Shown here: positions 9,456 through 17,914 of the stretch, piece by piece
Numbering within the stretch: the stretch's first letter is position 1
How the letters are laid out: each line of letters opens with the position of its first letter
DNA from: Candidatus Poribacteria bacterium
GTDB taxonomy: Bacteria > Poribacteria > WGA-4E > WGA-3G
NCBI GenBank assembly: GCA_028820845.1
Contig: JAPPII010000005.1
Location: forward strand, 1-54,001
DNA: 54,001 bases
Direction of reading: 5' to 3'
The notes under the pieces: model-generated
The model's database searches: none
The model's input: the letters and a program-made list of their open reading frames with translations, nothing else
Told to the model about the DNA's origin: nothing
Made by a program: the position numbers and the translations under genes

Positions 9456-12400
9456 GTGAACTCGTCCAAACGCCCAAACCAAGACGCACTCTATCAAGCA
9501 CTCAATATCTATTGCGATGTAATGCGTCCCTTCATTCTTAAAAACCTGAAAACCGTACAAAACCTATCACCAAAAGATCATTTTGAAAACGAATCGGATA
9601 TAGATATTGGCGATTTCCCTTACCTCTTCAGAGAGTATTGGCACGATGTTTTTAAATACCTTTTCGATCCAGATCGGGACATCCGCAGTGCTGTAGGTAT
9701 CATAACCGAAGCACGAAATAAGGTTGCCCATCCCCAAGCAGAAGACCTCACATCGGGATATACCCTCTCCCGACTCCATGAAATTGCCGATATACTTGGA
9801 CAAATCAATGCCCCTGAACAGAAACGGGAAGTTGAAACCATCCGCGACAAGTTGCTAACCAATACAGCACCAACCGTAGAAGCCAAACCGAAACTCCCGC
9901 GTAGAAAAGCAGCAGACCTCACCCCATGGCGCGATGTCATCCGTCCGAACACCGATGTTATTGAAGGTTCTTTCCGAAAATCGGAATTCGCCGCCGATCT
10001 TCAGGAAGTTTTTGAAGGAAAAGCGAAAACCTCGGAATATGGCGAAACCGACATCTTCTTCAATCAAACATACATCACCCCGGGACTCAAGGAATTGTTG
10101 GTTAACACCCTAAAACGACTCGGCGGTAAAGGCAGCAATCCAGTTATCCAACTCAAAACCGGTTTTGGGGGTGGGAAAACCCATAGTCTCATTGCCCTCT
10201 ATCATCTTATTACCGGTATTAATATTCTAAGAGAACTTCCAGCGGACGATCAATACAAGCGACTCCGAGAAGAAATAGAAGACATCTTGGAGGAAGCGGA
10301 TTGGGATGACAACACACCGCTTAACGCCAACGTCTCTGTTCTGGTCGGTACCTACCTCTCTACGACCGACGCAGATGAAACCAAACAGGGGGACCCACTC
10401 AATACGCTCTGGGGTATGATGGCAGAGCAACTCGGTGGACAGGATGCCTATAATATCATTGGTGAAGCCGCACGCATGGGAACTGCCCCCGGCGGAAATC
10501 AGTTGGACAGACTCTTTGAACACGTCGGTCCCTCTGTCATCTTAATAGATGAACTCGTTGCCTATGTCCGTAATGTACAAGGCGTCACACAGGAAAGCAT
10601 CTACACCTTCTTTCAGGCAGTTACAGAGTCTGTAAACAGGTCTAAGAACGTTACACTCGTTGCAACGCTACCAGAAGGACAAATACACGCAGGCGGCGAA
10701 GGTGGGATGACCGCTCTTGATACCCTCGGATCTATCCTCGAAAGGGTTGATGCTGTCTCTATTCCGTTAGAAGTGGATAACGCTAATGAGGTCGTGCGCA
10801 GGCGACTGTTCGGTAACCTAATTGACGAGACAGAACGCGACCAGACCTGTGAAGCGTTCCGAAGGATGTACCAGAACTCCCGCAGCGAATATCCGAGTAA
10901 CGTTAGCGATCAAGACTACCTGAAACGCATGAAAGATTGCTATCCTATCCACCCGGAAATATTCGATCGGCTCTTTCAGGACTGGTCGGCTATCCCTGGA
11001 TTTCAGCGCACCCGCGGTGTCCTTCGAATCATGGCGACTTGCATTTCTCGTCTTTATCAAGAACAAGACCCCTCTCTGCTGATAATGCCTGCGAACCTCA
11101 CCCTTGACGATCCCGCACTTTCCGATGAATTCACCAGACTCTTGGCAAGGTCTGGCGGAAATTGGGACCCCGTCGTCCAAGAGATAGACAGCCACGGTTC
11201 TCGCACCGATCAGATTGATCGAGACTCTCAGAGTTTCATTGAGGTCGGTAGTGCAGCACGGCGTATCGCGCGTACCATATTCCTCGGCAGTGCCACCAGC
11301 CATGCGGTCAAGGGTATATCTCGGCAGCAAATTCATCTCGGTGTTGTTGAACCCGGACAAGGGGTCTCAGTCTACAACGATGCTCTCAGCAGAATGACCG
11401 GCAACCTCTATTTCCTCTATAACCTTGACGAGAGATACTACTTCCACACCCAAGAGAACCTCAATAAAGTCGCTATAGATCGCGCAGCAGAATACTCCGA
11501 AGAAGATATCCACGCTGAAATTGTTTCACGCTTGGAAAGAACTGTTCAAAGCACTTCAAACGTGAGGGTCTGTCCTACATCCGTAAACCTTGTCAAGGAT
11601 TCCCAAACCCTTCAGTACGTCATTCTCCACCCGCAGGCATCCCTACCCAGTCGCGAGAAGGAGACCGATTTAGCACGCGAAGCTGCGCTTAAAATTCTTA
11701 CATATAACACGGACGATGAAAGACCGCGCACCTTCAGGAATACCCTCCTCTTCATCGCATCGCGGCGAGACGACATCCGAGAACTCAGAAATTTCGTCAA
11801 AAACTACCTTGCATGGCACTCTATCATGAACGGAGATGCCCTACACAGGGCACTCACTCATCTTGAAGGCGCGCGGTTAGACCAGACAACGGAGAACCTT
11901 GAAGCCGCTGAGGATGCCGTAACAACAGCACTCTTCAAGGCATATCGATGGGGACTTGCTCCTTCGCAAGCAGATCCGCGGAAGGATGACTATGATTTTT
12001 CTGTTGCTGACACAAAGCCGACAGATGGCAGAATTGTCCAACGCCTCCGTGAAAAGTTTACTGACGAGGATGCAATCGTCACAAAAATTGCACCTGACAT
12101 CTTCGCTGCACGGTTACAACAATACATCTGGAGTAGCGATGCTTATCAAGAGCATGTTGGCGTAGATACTCTCTGGGAACTCATGACACAAAACGTCTAC
12201 ATGCCCCGCCTGAGAGATCGGAACGTCTTGGCGACGTGTCTTAGAGACGGAATCGCAGCAGGAACGTTTGGCTATGCCAGCGCGTATCAAGATGGCGATT
12301 ATCGGAACTTCCGTTTTGAAGAACAGATCGGGGGACTCCGAATCGCTGAGGAGAGTACTGCCGTTCTCATAAATCCTGAAATGGCGAAGCTGCTCAAAGA

Positions 12401-12728
12401 AGCACAAGAAGAAAAACAGGTGCCGCCAACACCCCCAGAACCCGATCAAAAAGCAACAGGCGGTTCGACAAGCATTGTAGTCGATCCACCCCAACCAAAG
12501 GGACCTACGCATATTGTTGTCACTAAGGCACTGCAGTTAGAATTACCTTTCATGGACGATATAGAAACCCTGCAAGACGAAATTGCCCGTACCCTCCAAA
12601 CAGACGGCGGGACAGTAAAAGTGGAAATCACCGTTACTGCCGACAAATCAGACGGCTTTTCGGAAAACACCACCCGCGCCGTTAAGCAAAACAGCGAACA
12701 CCTCAACGCCGACTTCAAAAGCGACTAA
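9456..12728 (+). CDS. DUF499-type P-loop ATPase with N-terminal Swt1-like HEPN domain
   Basis: A 1090-residue protein of the DUF499 ATPase group, a family repeatedly found beside DUF1156 methylases in predicted anti-phage loci. Residues 1-130 look like a Swt1-type HEPN domain with the RNase signature R-x4-H intact (RNKVAH, R87 and H92). The ATPase has Walker A GFGGGKTH at 236-243 and Walker B VILIDELVAYV at 361-371. The C-terminal ~100 residues carry a proline-rich linker (near PPTPPEPDQK) and a basic/polar tail. GTG start with GGAGAGG upstream; a consensus promoter precedes it. Its DUF1156 partner begins 1.3 kb downstream, after an Rpn-like gene. Family call firm; HEPN call from motif; biological role inferred. 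Confidence 0.85.
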   Translation: MNSSKRPNQDALYQALNIYCDVMRPFILKNLKTVQNLSPKDHFENESDIDIGDFPYLFREYWHDVFKYLFDPDRDIRSAVGIITEARNKVAHPQAEDLTSGYTLSRLHEIADILGQINAPEQKREVETIRDKLLTNTAPTVEAKPKLPRRKAADLTPWRDVIRPNTDVIEGSFRKSEFAADLQEVFEGKAKTSEYGETDIFFNQTYITPGLKELLVNTLKRLGGKGSNPVIQLKTGFGGGKTHSLIALYHLITGINILRELPADDQYKRLREEIEDILEEADWDDNTPLNANVSVLVGTYLSTTDADETKQGDPLNTLWGMMAEQLGGQDAYNIIGEAARMGTAPGGNQLDRLFEHVGPSVILIDELVAYVRNVQGVTQESIYTFFQAVTESVNRSKNVTLVATLPEGQIHAGGEGGMTALDTLGSILERVDAVSIPLEVDNANEVVRRRLFGNLIDETERDQTCEAFRRMYQNSRSEYPSNVSDQDYLKRMKDCYPIHPEIFDRLFQDWSAIPGFQRTRGVLRIMATCISRLYQEQDPSLLIMPANLTLDDPALSDEFTRLLARSGGNWDPVVQEIDSHGSRTDQIDRDSQSFIEVGSAARRIARTIFLGSATSHAVKGISRQQIHLGVVEPGQGVSVYNDALSRMTGNLYFLYNLDERYYFHTQENLNKVAIDRAAEYSEEDIHAEIVSRLERTVQSTSNVRVCPTSVNLVKDSQTLQYVILHPQASLPSREKETDLAREAALKILTYNTDDERPRTFRNTLLFIASRRDDIRELRNFVKNYLAWHSIMNGDALHRALTHLEGARLDQTTENLEAAEDAVTTALFKAYRWGLAPSQADPRKDDYDFSVADTKPTDGRIVQRLREKFTDEDAIVTKIAPDIFAARLQQYIWSSDAYQEHVGVDTLWELMTQNVYMPRLRDRNVLATCLRDGIAAGTFGYASAYQDGDYRNFRFEEQIGGLRIAEESTAVLINPEMAKLLKEAQEEKQVPPTPPEPDQKATGGSTSIVVDPPQPKGPTHIVVTKALQLELPFMDDIETLQDEIARTLQTDGGTVKVEITVTADKSDGFSENTTRAVKQNSEHLNADFKSD

Positions 12729-12746
12729 AAACCTGCAGTCTTTGTA

Positions 12747-12800
12747 GCACAAACTTTTAGTTTGTGCATGCTCTCTGTAGCATAGACTGTTAGTCTGTGC
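12747..12800. repeat. Two tandem GCACAAACT-type palindromes
   Basis: GCACAAACT/AGTTTGTGC (12747-12767) and the variant GCATAGACT/AGTCTGTGC (12780-12800) are two adjacent short hairpins, each with a TT/GTT-type loop. The same family occurs at 19305-19325, 52420-52440 and, interrupted, near 41791-41843. They sit between the DUF499 stop and the next promoter. Confidence 0.8.
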
Positions 12801-12813
12801 CTTCCAAATCCGC

Positions 12814-12843
12814 TTGACATTTTCCACCCCTTTACCGTATAAT
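12814..12843 (+). promoter_or_regulatory. Consensus promoter placing transcription start on the ATG
   Basis: TTGACA at 12814-12819, an 18-nt spacer, then a perfect TATAAT at 12838-12843. The ATG begins at 12850, seven bases after the -10 element, so the expected start nucleotide is the A of the start codon or very near it. There is no room for a Shine-Dalgarno sequence; the mRNA should be leaderless. Confidence 0.85.
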
Positions 12844-12849
12844 ACAACC

Positions 12850-13713
12850 ATGGCACAAGATTATGACAACATGGGGAAAAGTCTATGGACAGACCACGCT
12901 TTAGACCTTTCGAGATTTGTACTTGGCGAACAAAACGTCGAAGTCCTTGAAGACCTGGACACCGAACAACAGACCGTTATCGCTCGGCAGACCGACATCA
13001 CAAAACGTGTCCGCGTCAACAATCAAGAGGCGATCTTGCACGTCGAGTTACAACTCCGCGATAGCACACGCGAACCGATGTGGGCACGGAACGCCCAATA
13101 TCAAGGATATCTCGTCGGCAAATACCAGATACCTGTCTACTCCAATGTTATCTATTTCCACCCAAGAGCTGGCAGGAATGATCCGGGCGGTTACACCTAC
13201 AAGTGGCACGGCTACGAACACACCAATCGTTATAAAGTGATACGGCTGATTGAGATAGAGGGCGAGCCGATTTTGGAGATGCAGGCACCCGGACTCCTGC
13301 CGTTTACGCCACTCATGAAACCACCTGCGCGGATGGACATTGAACGTTGGGTGCAAGAATGTGTGGATGTAACACAAGCGGTTCCCGTGGATCAGCAAGC
13401 GCAGGCGGATTTACTTCACGGAATCTACCTCTTTGGTGGGGTAGTGTATGACTCAGAGTTACTTGACCGACTCATACCGGAGGAACTTATGCGAGAATCT
13501 AAAACTTACCAATTACAAATGGAAAGAGCTGCCAGAGAAACGACCCTCAAGAATACCTTGACGGTGCTGAACAGAAAATTTTCGGCAGACGCAGTAAATG
13601 ACTTAACACCAGAGATGCAAAACATAGATAATTTGCAGAGATTGGAACAGTTGCTAATCGCTGCAATTGATGCTCGAAACCTTGAAACGTTTGTACAAAC
13701 GCTGCACGAATAG
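12850..13713 (+). CDS. Rpn/YhgA-like PD-(D/E)XK nuclease family protein
   Basis: A 287-residue protein resembling Rpn-type recombination-promoting nucleases and related DUF4351 proteins, which spread as selfish-like genes. Seen: an N-terminal region with ARQTDI (D49) followed by LHVELQ (E66, Q68), a candidate D...E-x-Q variant of the nuclease core, and a C-terminal helical segment (LNRKFSADAVNDLTPEMQ ... LETFVQTLHE) like the DUF4351 tail. The ATG at 12850 is chosen because the promoter points straight at it. The gene interrupts the DUF499-DUF1156 pair and is followed by a damaged second copy, suggesting a mobile or recombining cassette. Transposition has not been shown for the family in general. 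Confidence 0.75.
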   Translation: MAQDYDNMGKSLWTDHALDLSRFVLGEQNVEVLEDLDTEQQTVIARQTDITKRVRVNNQEAILHVELQLRDSTREPMWARNAQYQGYLVGKYQIPVYSNVIYFHPRAGRNDPGGYTYKWHGYEHTNRYKVIRLIEIEGEPILEMQAPGLLPFTPLMKPPARMDIERWVQECVDVTQAVPVDQQAQADLLHGIYLFGGVVYDSELLDRLIPEELMRESKTYQLQMERAARETTLKNTLTVLNRKFSADAVNDLTPEMQNIDNLQRLEQLLIAAIDARNLETFVQTLHE

Positions 13714-14001
13714 GTGCCACGAGAAAAATAAAGGTCTATGGCCAGACCACACCTCCGACTTGTACCAGAGGAACTTATGCGAGAATCTAAATTTTACCAA
13801 CGCCAACAGGAAAGAATTGCCAGAGAAACAACTATAGAAAATACCCTTGCACTGCTTTCTGATCAATTCCAAGCGGAAACAGTAAGTGCTTTAACGCCCG
13901 CACTTCGCAACGTAAACGATCTACAGAAACTTAAGCGGTTACTCCGCGCAGCTGCGAGAGTGCAAAACATTGAAGCCTTCGCACAAATGCTAAACGAATA
14001 A
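13714..14001 (+). pseudogene. Internally deleted second copy of the Rpn-like gene
   Basis: A remnant made of both ends of a gene like 12850-13713. Near 13731-13770 the DNA matches the first gene's GLW-DH-DL start (AAAGTCTATGGACAGACCA versus AAAGGTCTATGGCCAGACC), then jumps, with a frame change, to the last ~80 codons (EELMRESK ... AFAQMLNE), about 60 percent identical to the upstream copy by eye. An ORF of 87 codons can start at the ATG at 13738 in the new frame, so a short C-terminal domain protein might still be made. About 600 bp of the middle, with the catalytic residues, is missing. It lies 40 nt before the methylase. Confidence 0.7.
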
Positions 14002-14041
14002 AAGCATAGGGTTTAAATGCTTGAAACCAGAGAGATGACAC

Positions 14042-16831
14042 GTGCCCAATTACCGAAAAAAACTCATTGAAGTCAACATCCCCCTCCAAGCCATTAACAT
14101 AGAATCCGCAAAAGACGCATCACTCACACACGGACATCCGTCTACACTCCACCGCTATTGGGCACGTCGACCTCTCGCTGCATGCCGCGCAGTTATTTTC
14201 GCCAGTATGGTAGACGACCCCTCCGAATGCAAAGACGAGTTCCCAACCGAATCTGAACAGAACGCCGAACGCAACCGCCTCCACGGCATCATTAAACGAC
14301 TCGTGGTATGGAAAACTTGTAATGATGAAAACCTCCTTGCAGAGGCGCGTTATGAAATAGCGTTCTCCGTCGCCCGCAATAATGGGGAAAACTTAACCAG
14401 TTTTCGTCAGCAATTTAAGAACGATCCGACAGCAGTCCTACAATACCTCCGCGACCACTGTCCCGCCGTCTACGATCCATTTTGTGGTGGAGGCTCCATT
14501 CCATTGGAAGCGCAACGTTTAGGGTTACGCGCCCGCGCCTCCGATCTAAATCCACTCCCTGTCCTGCTCAACAAAGCGATGATTGAACTGCCCCCGCAGT
14601 TCCACAACCAGAAACCCGTCAATCCCGATGCCGATCCGCTGGGAATGTTCACTGGTACCGGAAGAAAAAGAACGCGTGTCCCTTGGAAAGGCACCGCAGG
14701 CTTGGCAGATGATATCCGCTACTACGGTGCATGGATGCGTGAGGAGGCGTACAAGCGAATCGGACATCTCTATCCGAAAGCAGAACTTCCGGACGGAACC
14801 GCTGCAACCGTCGTTGCATGGTTGTGGGCGCGCACGGTGCCGTGTATCAATCCTGCGTGTGGCCTCCAGATGCCTTTAATGAAAACCTTCCAATTATCAA
14901 AAAAGAAGGGCAACGAGCATTGGGTTAAACCTGTTGTTGATAGAAAATCAAATACTATTTCCTGGGTTGTGCAAACCAATGATGAAGGAGTACCAGGACC
15001 TACCGTCCATCGGACAGGTGCACACTGTTGCGGATGTGGAACTTCTGTTAAATTGCCTTACGTCCGAGAACAAGGGCAAGCAGGTAACATAGGTGGGATA
15101 ATGACAGCGATAGTCGCCGAGGGGACCCGCAAGAAATTGTTCTTGTCACCTACTGAAAAACACCTTCAAACAGCTGGCTTCCCGACCCCTAAGTGGCGAC
15201 CAAAGGAAGAAATAATAAATACACCCAAAGTTAGTGCGCTTGTCTATAGTATGACCCATTGGCATGAACTCTTTACTGCTCGCCAACTTACCGCCCTAAC
15301 TACTTTCAGCGATCTATTATCGGAAGTTCACAAACAGATAACCGAGGATGGCGCGACGGAAGAATACGCCTGCGCTGTTCGCACCTACCTGTCCCTTGCT
15401 ATTGGTAGGACTATTGATGCCAATTCCAGTTTCACGCGTTGGCATAACTCAGGTGAGAAAATTGAAGCAGTTTTCTCACGGCAGGCTATTCCAATGCTCT
15501 GGGACTTTCCTGAAGCAAATCCCTTTTCCACGTCAACACAAAATTGGATTTCACATGTGGAGTGGATTGCAGAGGTCATTGAGAATCTGCCAACATCAAC
15601 GAACGGAGGCGAGATTTATCAAGCGGATGCGACTACGACAACGCACGCTGCTGATAATCCACTTATTGTTACAGATCCTCCGTATTATGATAACATACAA
15701 TACGCCGAACTTTCCGATTTTTTCTACGTCTGGTTGAGGCCTCTGCTTCGCGAGATATATCCGGAGCTTTTCGCCGCTATAATGACTCCCAGAGATGAAG
15801 AGATAGTCGCCGCGCCGCGGTTTGAAAATCCAGCACAACACTTTGAAAAATTGCTCGGCAAGGCGTTGGTCCGGATGCGGCAGCACTGTTCTGACAAATT
15901 CCCCTCTTCCATTTTTTACGCTTACAAACAGCAAGAAAATGAACAGGATGGTAAAGCCTCTACCGGTTGGGAAACGATGCTCATGGCAATCATCAACGTA
16001 GGTTTTCAGGTTGCTGCTACTTGGCCCTTGCGCACTGAACGAACAACAGGCCTTAAGGGTGATAAAAACGCACTCACCTCCTCCATTGTGTTGGTGTGTC
16101 ATCCTCGTTCCGAGACCGCGCCTACCGTAACCCGCCCCGAATTTCTACAAGCACTGAAAAAAGAGATGCCCCGGGCCCTTGAAAGACTCACGCGCGTCGC
16201 AAATATTAGACCCGTCGACTTGGCGCAAGCCGCCATCGGGCCGGGGATGGAGATTTATTCCCGCTATAGTAAAGTCGTGCGGATTAGCGGCGAAGTTGTG
16301 CCGATACGCGAGGTTCTCACACACATCAACAACGAAATCACCGCATACCATGAAAAAGAGACCGGAGAATTGGATCCGGAAACTCAATTCTGTTTGACAT
16401 GGCTCCAGCAGCACGGTTACACGGAAGGCAATTTCGGGGATGCGGATGTCCTTTCAAAGGCGCGGGATGTAGATACCGCCACTATGCATAACAAAGTGCT
16501 GCTTAGAGATCGTGGCAAGGTTCGGCTACTGAGACCTGAAGAATACGCTGATCGTGAAAACAGCGAGGATATGACAGCCTGGGAAGGATGTCTACGGATG
16601 GTGTGGCATCTCTCCAGTGAAGAAAGGAGCGGCGGGGTTTCTGGATGTACCGCTGTCGCCCGCGCCATGCGCGATTATGAATCCGCAAAACGTTTGGCAC
16701 GCGTCCTATATGCCTACTATGATGCCCGCGGCGATGCGGAGAGTGCAGCACGCTACAACAACCTCGTAACCCAGTGGCAGTATATTTCCCAATCAATGGG
16801 GTCACCAGAGCAGAGAGAGTTGGATTTGTAA
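14042..16831 (+). CDS. DUF1156 N6-adenine DNA methylase with zinc-finger-like cysteines
   Basis: A 929-residue SAM-dependent DNA methylase of the DUF1156 family. Seen: the N-terminal family signature (NIESAKDASLTHGHPSTLH, then RYWARRPLAACRA), the SAM-binding motif DPFCGGGS at 145-152 with SDLNPL following, and the amino-methylase motif DPPYYDNIQ at 545-553. Two cysteine groups, C268/C273 and C329-C332, flank an inserted segment and may bind zinc. GTG start with AGAGAG upstream. Families like this lie next to DUF499 ATPases in predicted defence clusters. The target sequence is unknown. The next gene, a GIY-YIG nuclease, starts 47 nt downstream. Confidence 0.9.
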   Translation: MPNYRKKLIEVNIPLQAINIESAKDASLTHGHPSTLHRYWARRPLAACRAVIFASMVDDPSECKDEFPTESEQNAERNRLHGIIKRLVVWKTCNDENLLAEARYEIAFSVARNNGENLTSFRQQFKNDPTAVLQYLRDHCPAVYDPFCGGGSIPLEAQRLGLRARASDLNPLPVLLNKAMIELPPQFHNQKPVNPDADPLGMFTGTGRKRTRVPWKGTAGLADDIRYYGAWMREEAYKRIGHLYPKAELPDGTAATVVAWLWARTVPCINPACGLQMPLMKTFQLSKKKGNEHWVKPVVDRKSNTISWVVQTNDEGVPGPTVHRTGAHCCGCGTSVKLPYVREQGQAGNIGGIMTAIVAEGTRKKLFLSPTEKHLQTAGFPTPKWRPKEEIINTPKVSALVYSMTHWHELFTARQLTALTTFSDLLSEVHKQITEDGATEEYACAVRTYLSLAIGRTIDANSSFTRWHNSGEKIEAVFSRQAIPMLWDFPEANPFSTSTQNWISHVEWIAEVIENLPTSTNGGEIYQADATTTTHAADNPLIVTDPPYYDNIQYAELSDFFYVWLRPLLREIYPELFAAIMTPRDEEIVAAPRFENPAQHFEKLLGKALVRMRQHCSDKFPSSIFYAYKQQENEQDGKASTGWETMLMAIINVGFQVAATWPLRTERTTGLKGDKNALTSSIVLVCHPRSETAPTVTRPEFLQALKKEMPRALERLTRVANIRPVDLAQAAIGPGMEIYSRYSKVVRISGEVVPIREVLTHINNEITAYHEKETGELDPETQFCLTWLQQHGYTEGNFGDADVLSKARDVDTATMHNKVLLRDRGKVRLLRPEEYADRENSEDMTAWEGCLRMVWHLSSEERSGGVSGCTAVARAMRDYESAKRLARVLYAYYDARGDAESAARYNNLVTQWQYISQSMGSPEQRELDL

Positions 16832-16849
16832 TCCGCATAATCCGTCTAA

Positions 16850-16865
16850 TCCGCGATTCAGACAA
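16850..16865 (+). repeat. Short dispersed repeat TCCGCGATTCAGACAA
   Basis: Between the methylase and GIY-YIG genes lies a run of near-identical short units (AATCCGCATAATCCG..., then TCCGCGATTCAGACAA). Relatives occur at 17285-17297, 17757-17790 and 19361-19418. The 19361 copy carries a 30-bp insertion exactly within GATTCAG, so this intact copy is the empty-site reference. Confidence 0.7.
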
Positions 16866-16878
16866 TGGGAAGTACCCG

Positions 16879-17256
16879 ATGCGTGACACAGTTACCCCCT
16901 ACGTCCTACAGTATCAACTCAAACGTAACCTCCGTCCCTTCACACGCGAGGAGATTTTACAGTTGCCCACCAGACGCAGCGGCGTATATGCGTTGTGGCG
17001 AAAAACCGGTACCGAAGGTCGAAACGAGTGTCTCTACGTCGGGGAATCCACAACTTGTGTCCGAAGACGGCTATTACAGCACGCTTCAAACGCACAGAAT
17101 GATGAACTCCATTCACAACTTCGGATGTTTAGACCCATCATCCAATTCTCAGTAGAATTCACAGAGGATGCCGAGGAAACCGTCTTATTAGAAACCCAAC
17201 TCATCCGCGAGTGGAAACCAAAAACCAATCTGAAAATGAATCCCAATAAATCTTAA
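16879..17256 (+). CDS. Small GIY-YIG nuclease domain protein
   Basis: A 125-residue stand-alone GIY-YIG domain. Seen: GVY at 35-37 and LYVG at 52-55 (the two halves of the name motif), catalytic-region arginines R62-R64 with H68, the conserved metal-binding glutamate in LLETQLI (E105), and N117 in the NLK segment. No DNA-binding domain is fused. The ATG at 16879 is favoured over the longer ORF because family similarity starts after it and the upstream part is repeat DNA. It follows the DUF1156 methylase by 47 nt on the same strand, so it may supply the cleavage function of the defence locus; this is inference from context. Confidence 0.85.
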   Translation: MRDTVTPYVLQYQLKRNLRPFTREEILQLPTRRSGVYALWRKTGTEGRNECLYVGESTTCVRRRLLQHASNAQNDELHSQLRMFRPIIQFSVEFTEDAEETVLLETQLIREWKPKTNLKMNPNKS

Positions 17257-17307
17257 TGCTGACTGCTAAACAATCCTACAAATCCTGATTCAGACAAACA
17301 ACCCAAC

Positions 17308-17327
17308 GGGTGTGTAAAGTTTTTGAC
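17308..17327 (+). repeat. 20-nt dispersed repeat GGGTGTGTAAAGTTTTTGAC
   Basis: The 20-mer GGGTGTGTAAAGTTTTTGAC is found again at 52372-52391, 35 kb away, in another intergenic spacer that also contains a consensus promoter and a GCACAAACT-type palindrome. It has no coding sense in either place and may be the end of an unknown element. Confidence 0.75.
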
Positions 17328-17381
17328 ACGAAGTCCTCAACAGCACCAATCCTTAACTGCTAATCCATACCACGTTTTACC

Positions 17382-17410
17382 TTGACATTCGTTAGCAAAT
17401 ATACTATAAT
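17382..17410 (+). promoter_or_regulatory. Perfect TTGACA-17-TATAAT promoter without an obvious gene
   Basis: TTGACA at 17382-17387, a 17-nt spacer and TATAAT at 17405-17410. It reads into about 500 bp with no clear gene. It could drive a small RNA or a very short ORF (17439-17519), or it may be an orphan promoter left by rearrangement after the GIY-YIG gene. Confidence 0.75.
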
Positions 17411-17549
17411 ATATTGTAAGGCTTCCAAAAAGGAAATATTGTATCAAGCAACAAAACGCTGGCGAGGAAACCGACACAAACATTTTCAGCACCTACATAA
17501 GTTTCTTGCTGATTGCTAACCGCTGATTGCTGACCGCTAACTCAAAAAT

Positions 17550-17688
17550 GTTACACTTTTGCCAAATTGCGTTTTTTTTTCAAAAGAAAAAATCAAAAAT
17601 TAAACGTCAACCAACCCTTACAGTGACTGGGTTCTCTAACGTTATAGGCAACACATCAAATGTTACACGGGTGTAACTTTAGTGTAAC
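17550..17688. promoter_or_regulatory. Operator-like cluster of GTTACAC heptamers
   Basis: GTTACAC at 17550-17556, a perfect palindrome GTTACAC-GG-GTGTAAC at 17662-17677, and a further GTGTAAC at 17682-17688. Four copies in 139 bp in both orientations look like binding sites for a dimeric repressor or activator. No regulator gene is adjacent, so the ligand and regulon are unknown. Confidence 0.5.
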
Positions 17689-17824
17689 ATTTTTAGGGTG
17701 TATCGCTGAAAAATATACCGTAAAGTTATCACAATACTCACAACCGTTAATTCTAAAATCCTGCCAATCTTGATTCTGACAATCCGCTGCCAATATATTT
17801 ACACACCGTATTCCAACAAAGCAC

Positions 17825-17854
17825 TTGACAGTAAATCCCAAAATAGATTAAGAT
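17825..17854 (+). promoter_or_regulatory. Probable promoter of the oxidoreductase gene
   Basis: TTGACA at 17825-17830 and TAAGAT at 17849-17854 with an 18-nt spacer, about 60 bases ahead of the ATG at 17915. The -10 element is a 4/6 match. Confidence 0.5.
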
Positions 17855-17914
17855 TAAACAATTAACGCTATAGAAGAAACGGAGCTTGCAGGTTTTCTCA
17901 GATTACAACACATT

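Larger units (their letters stand above)
17257..17914. other. 658-bp AT-rich spacer with promoter, operator-like heptamers and repeat debris
   Basis: No convincing protein gene. It contains the 20-nt GGGTGTGTAAAGTTTTTGAC repeat (17308-17327), a perfect-consensus promoter (17382-17410), stacked GCTGATTGCT/GCTGACCGCT repeats (about 17507-17542), four copies of GTTACAC/GTGTAAC (17550-17688) and an A/T-rich hairpin near 17571-17590. A 26-codon TTG-started ORF (17439-17519, MYQATKRWRGNRHKHFQHLH...) follows the promoter but has a poorly spaced ribosome site and no recognised relatives. A second promoter (17825) serves the next gene. Confidence 0.6.

Noticed and set aside
13738-14001. The 87-codon ORF as an independent antitoxin gene
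   Set aside because: Its whole length matches the C-terminus of the upstream Rpn-like gene, and its 5' flank matches that gene's start, so a deleted duplicate is simpler.
9456-17256. The locus as BREX or DISARM
   Set aside because: No PglZ, BrxL, BrxA/B, DrmA or DUF1998 protein is present. Only the ATPase-plus-methylase theme is shared.
17439-17519. 26-codon TTG-started ORF after the orphan promoter as a real gene
   Set aside because: The ribosome site spacing is poor and the peptide has no relatives I recognise; kept only as a remark.
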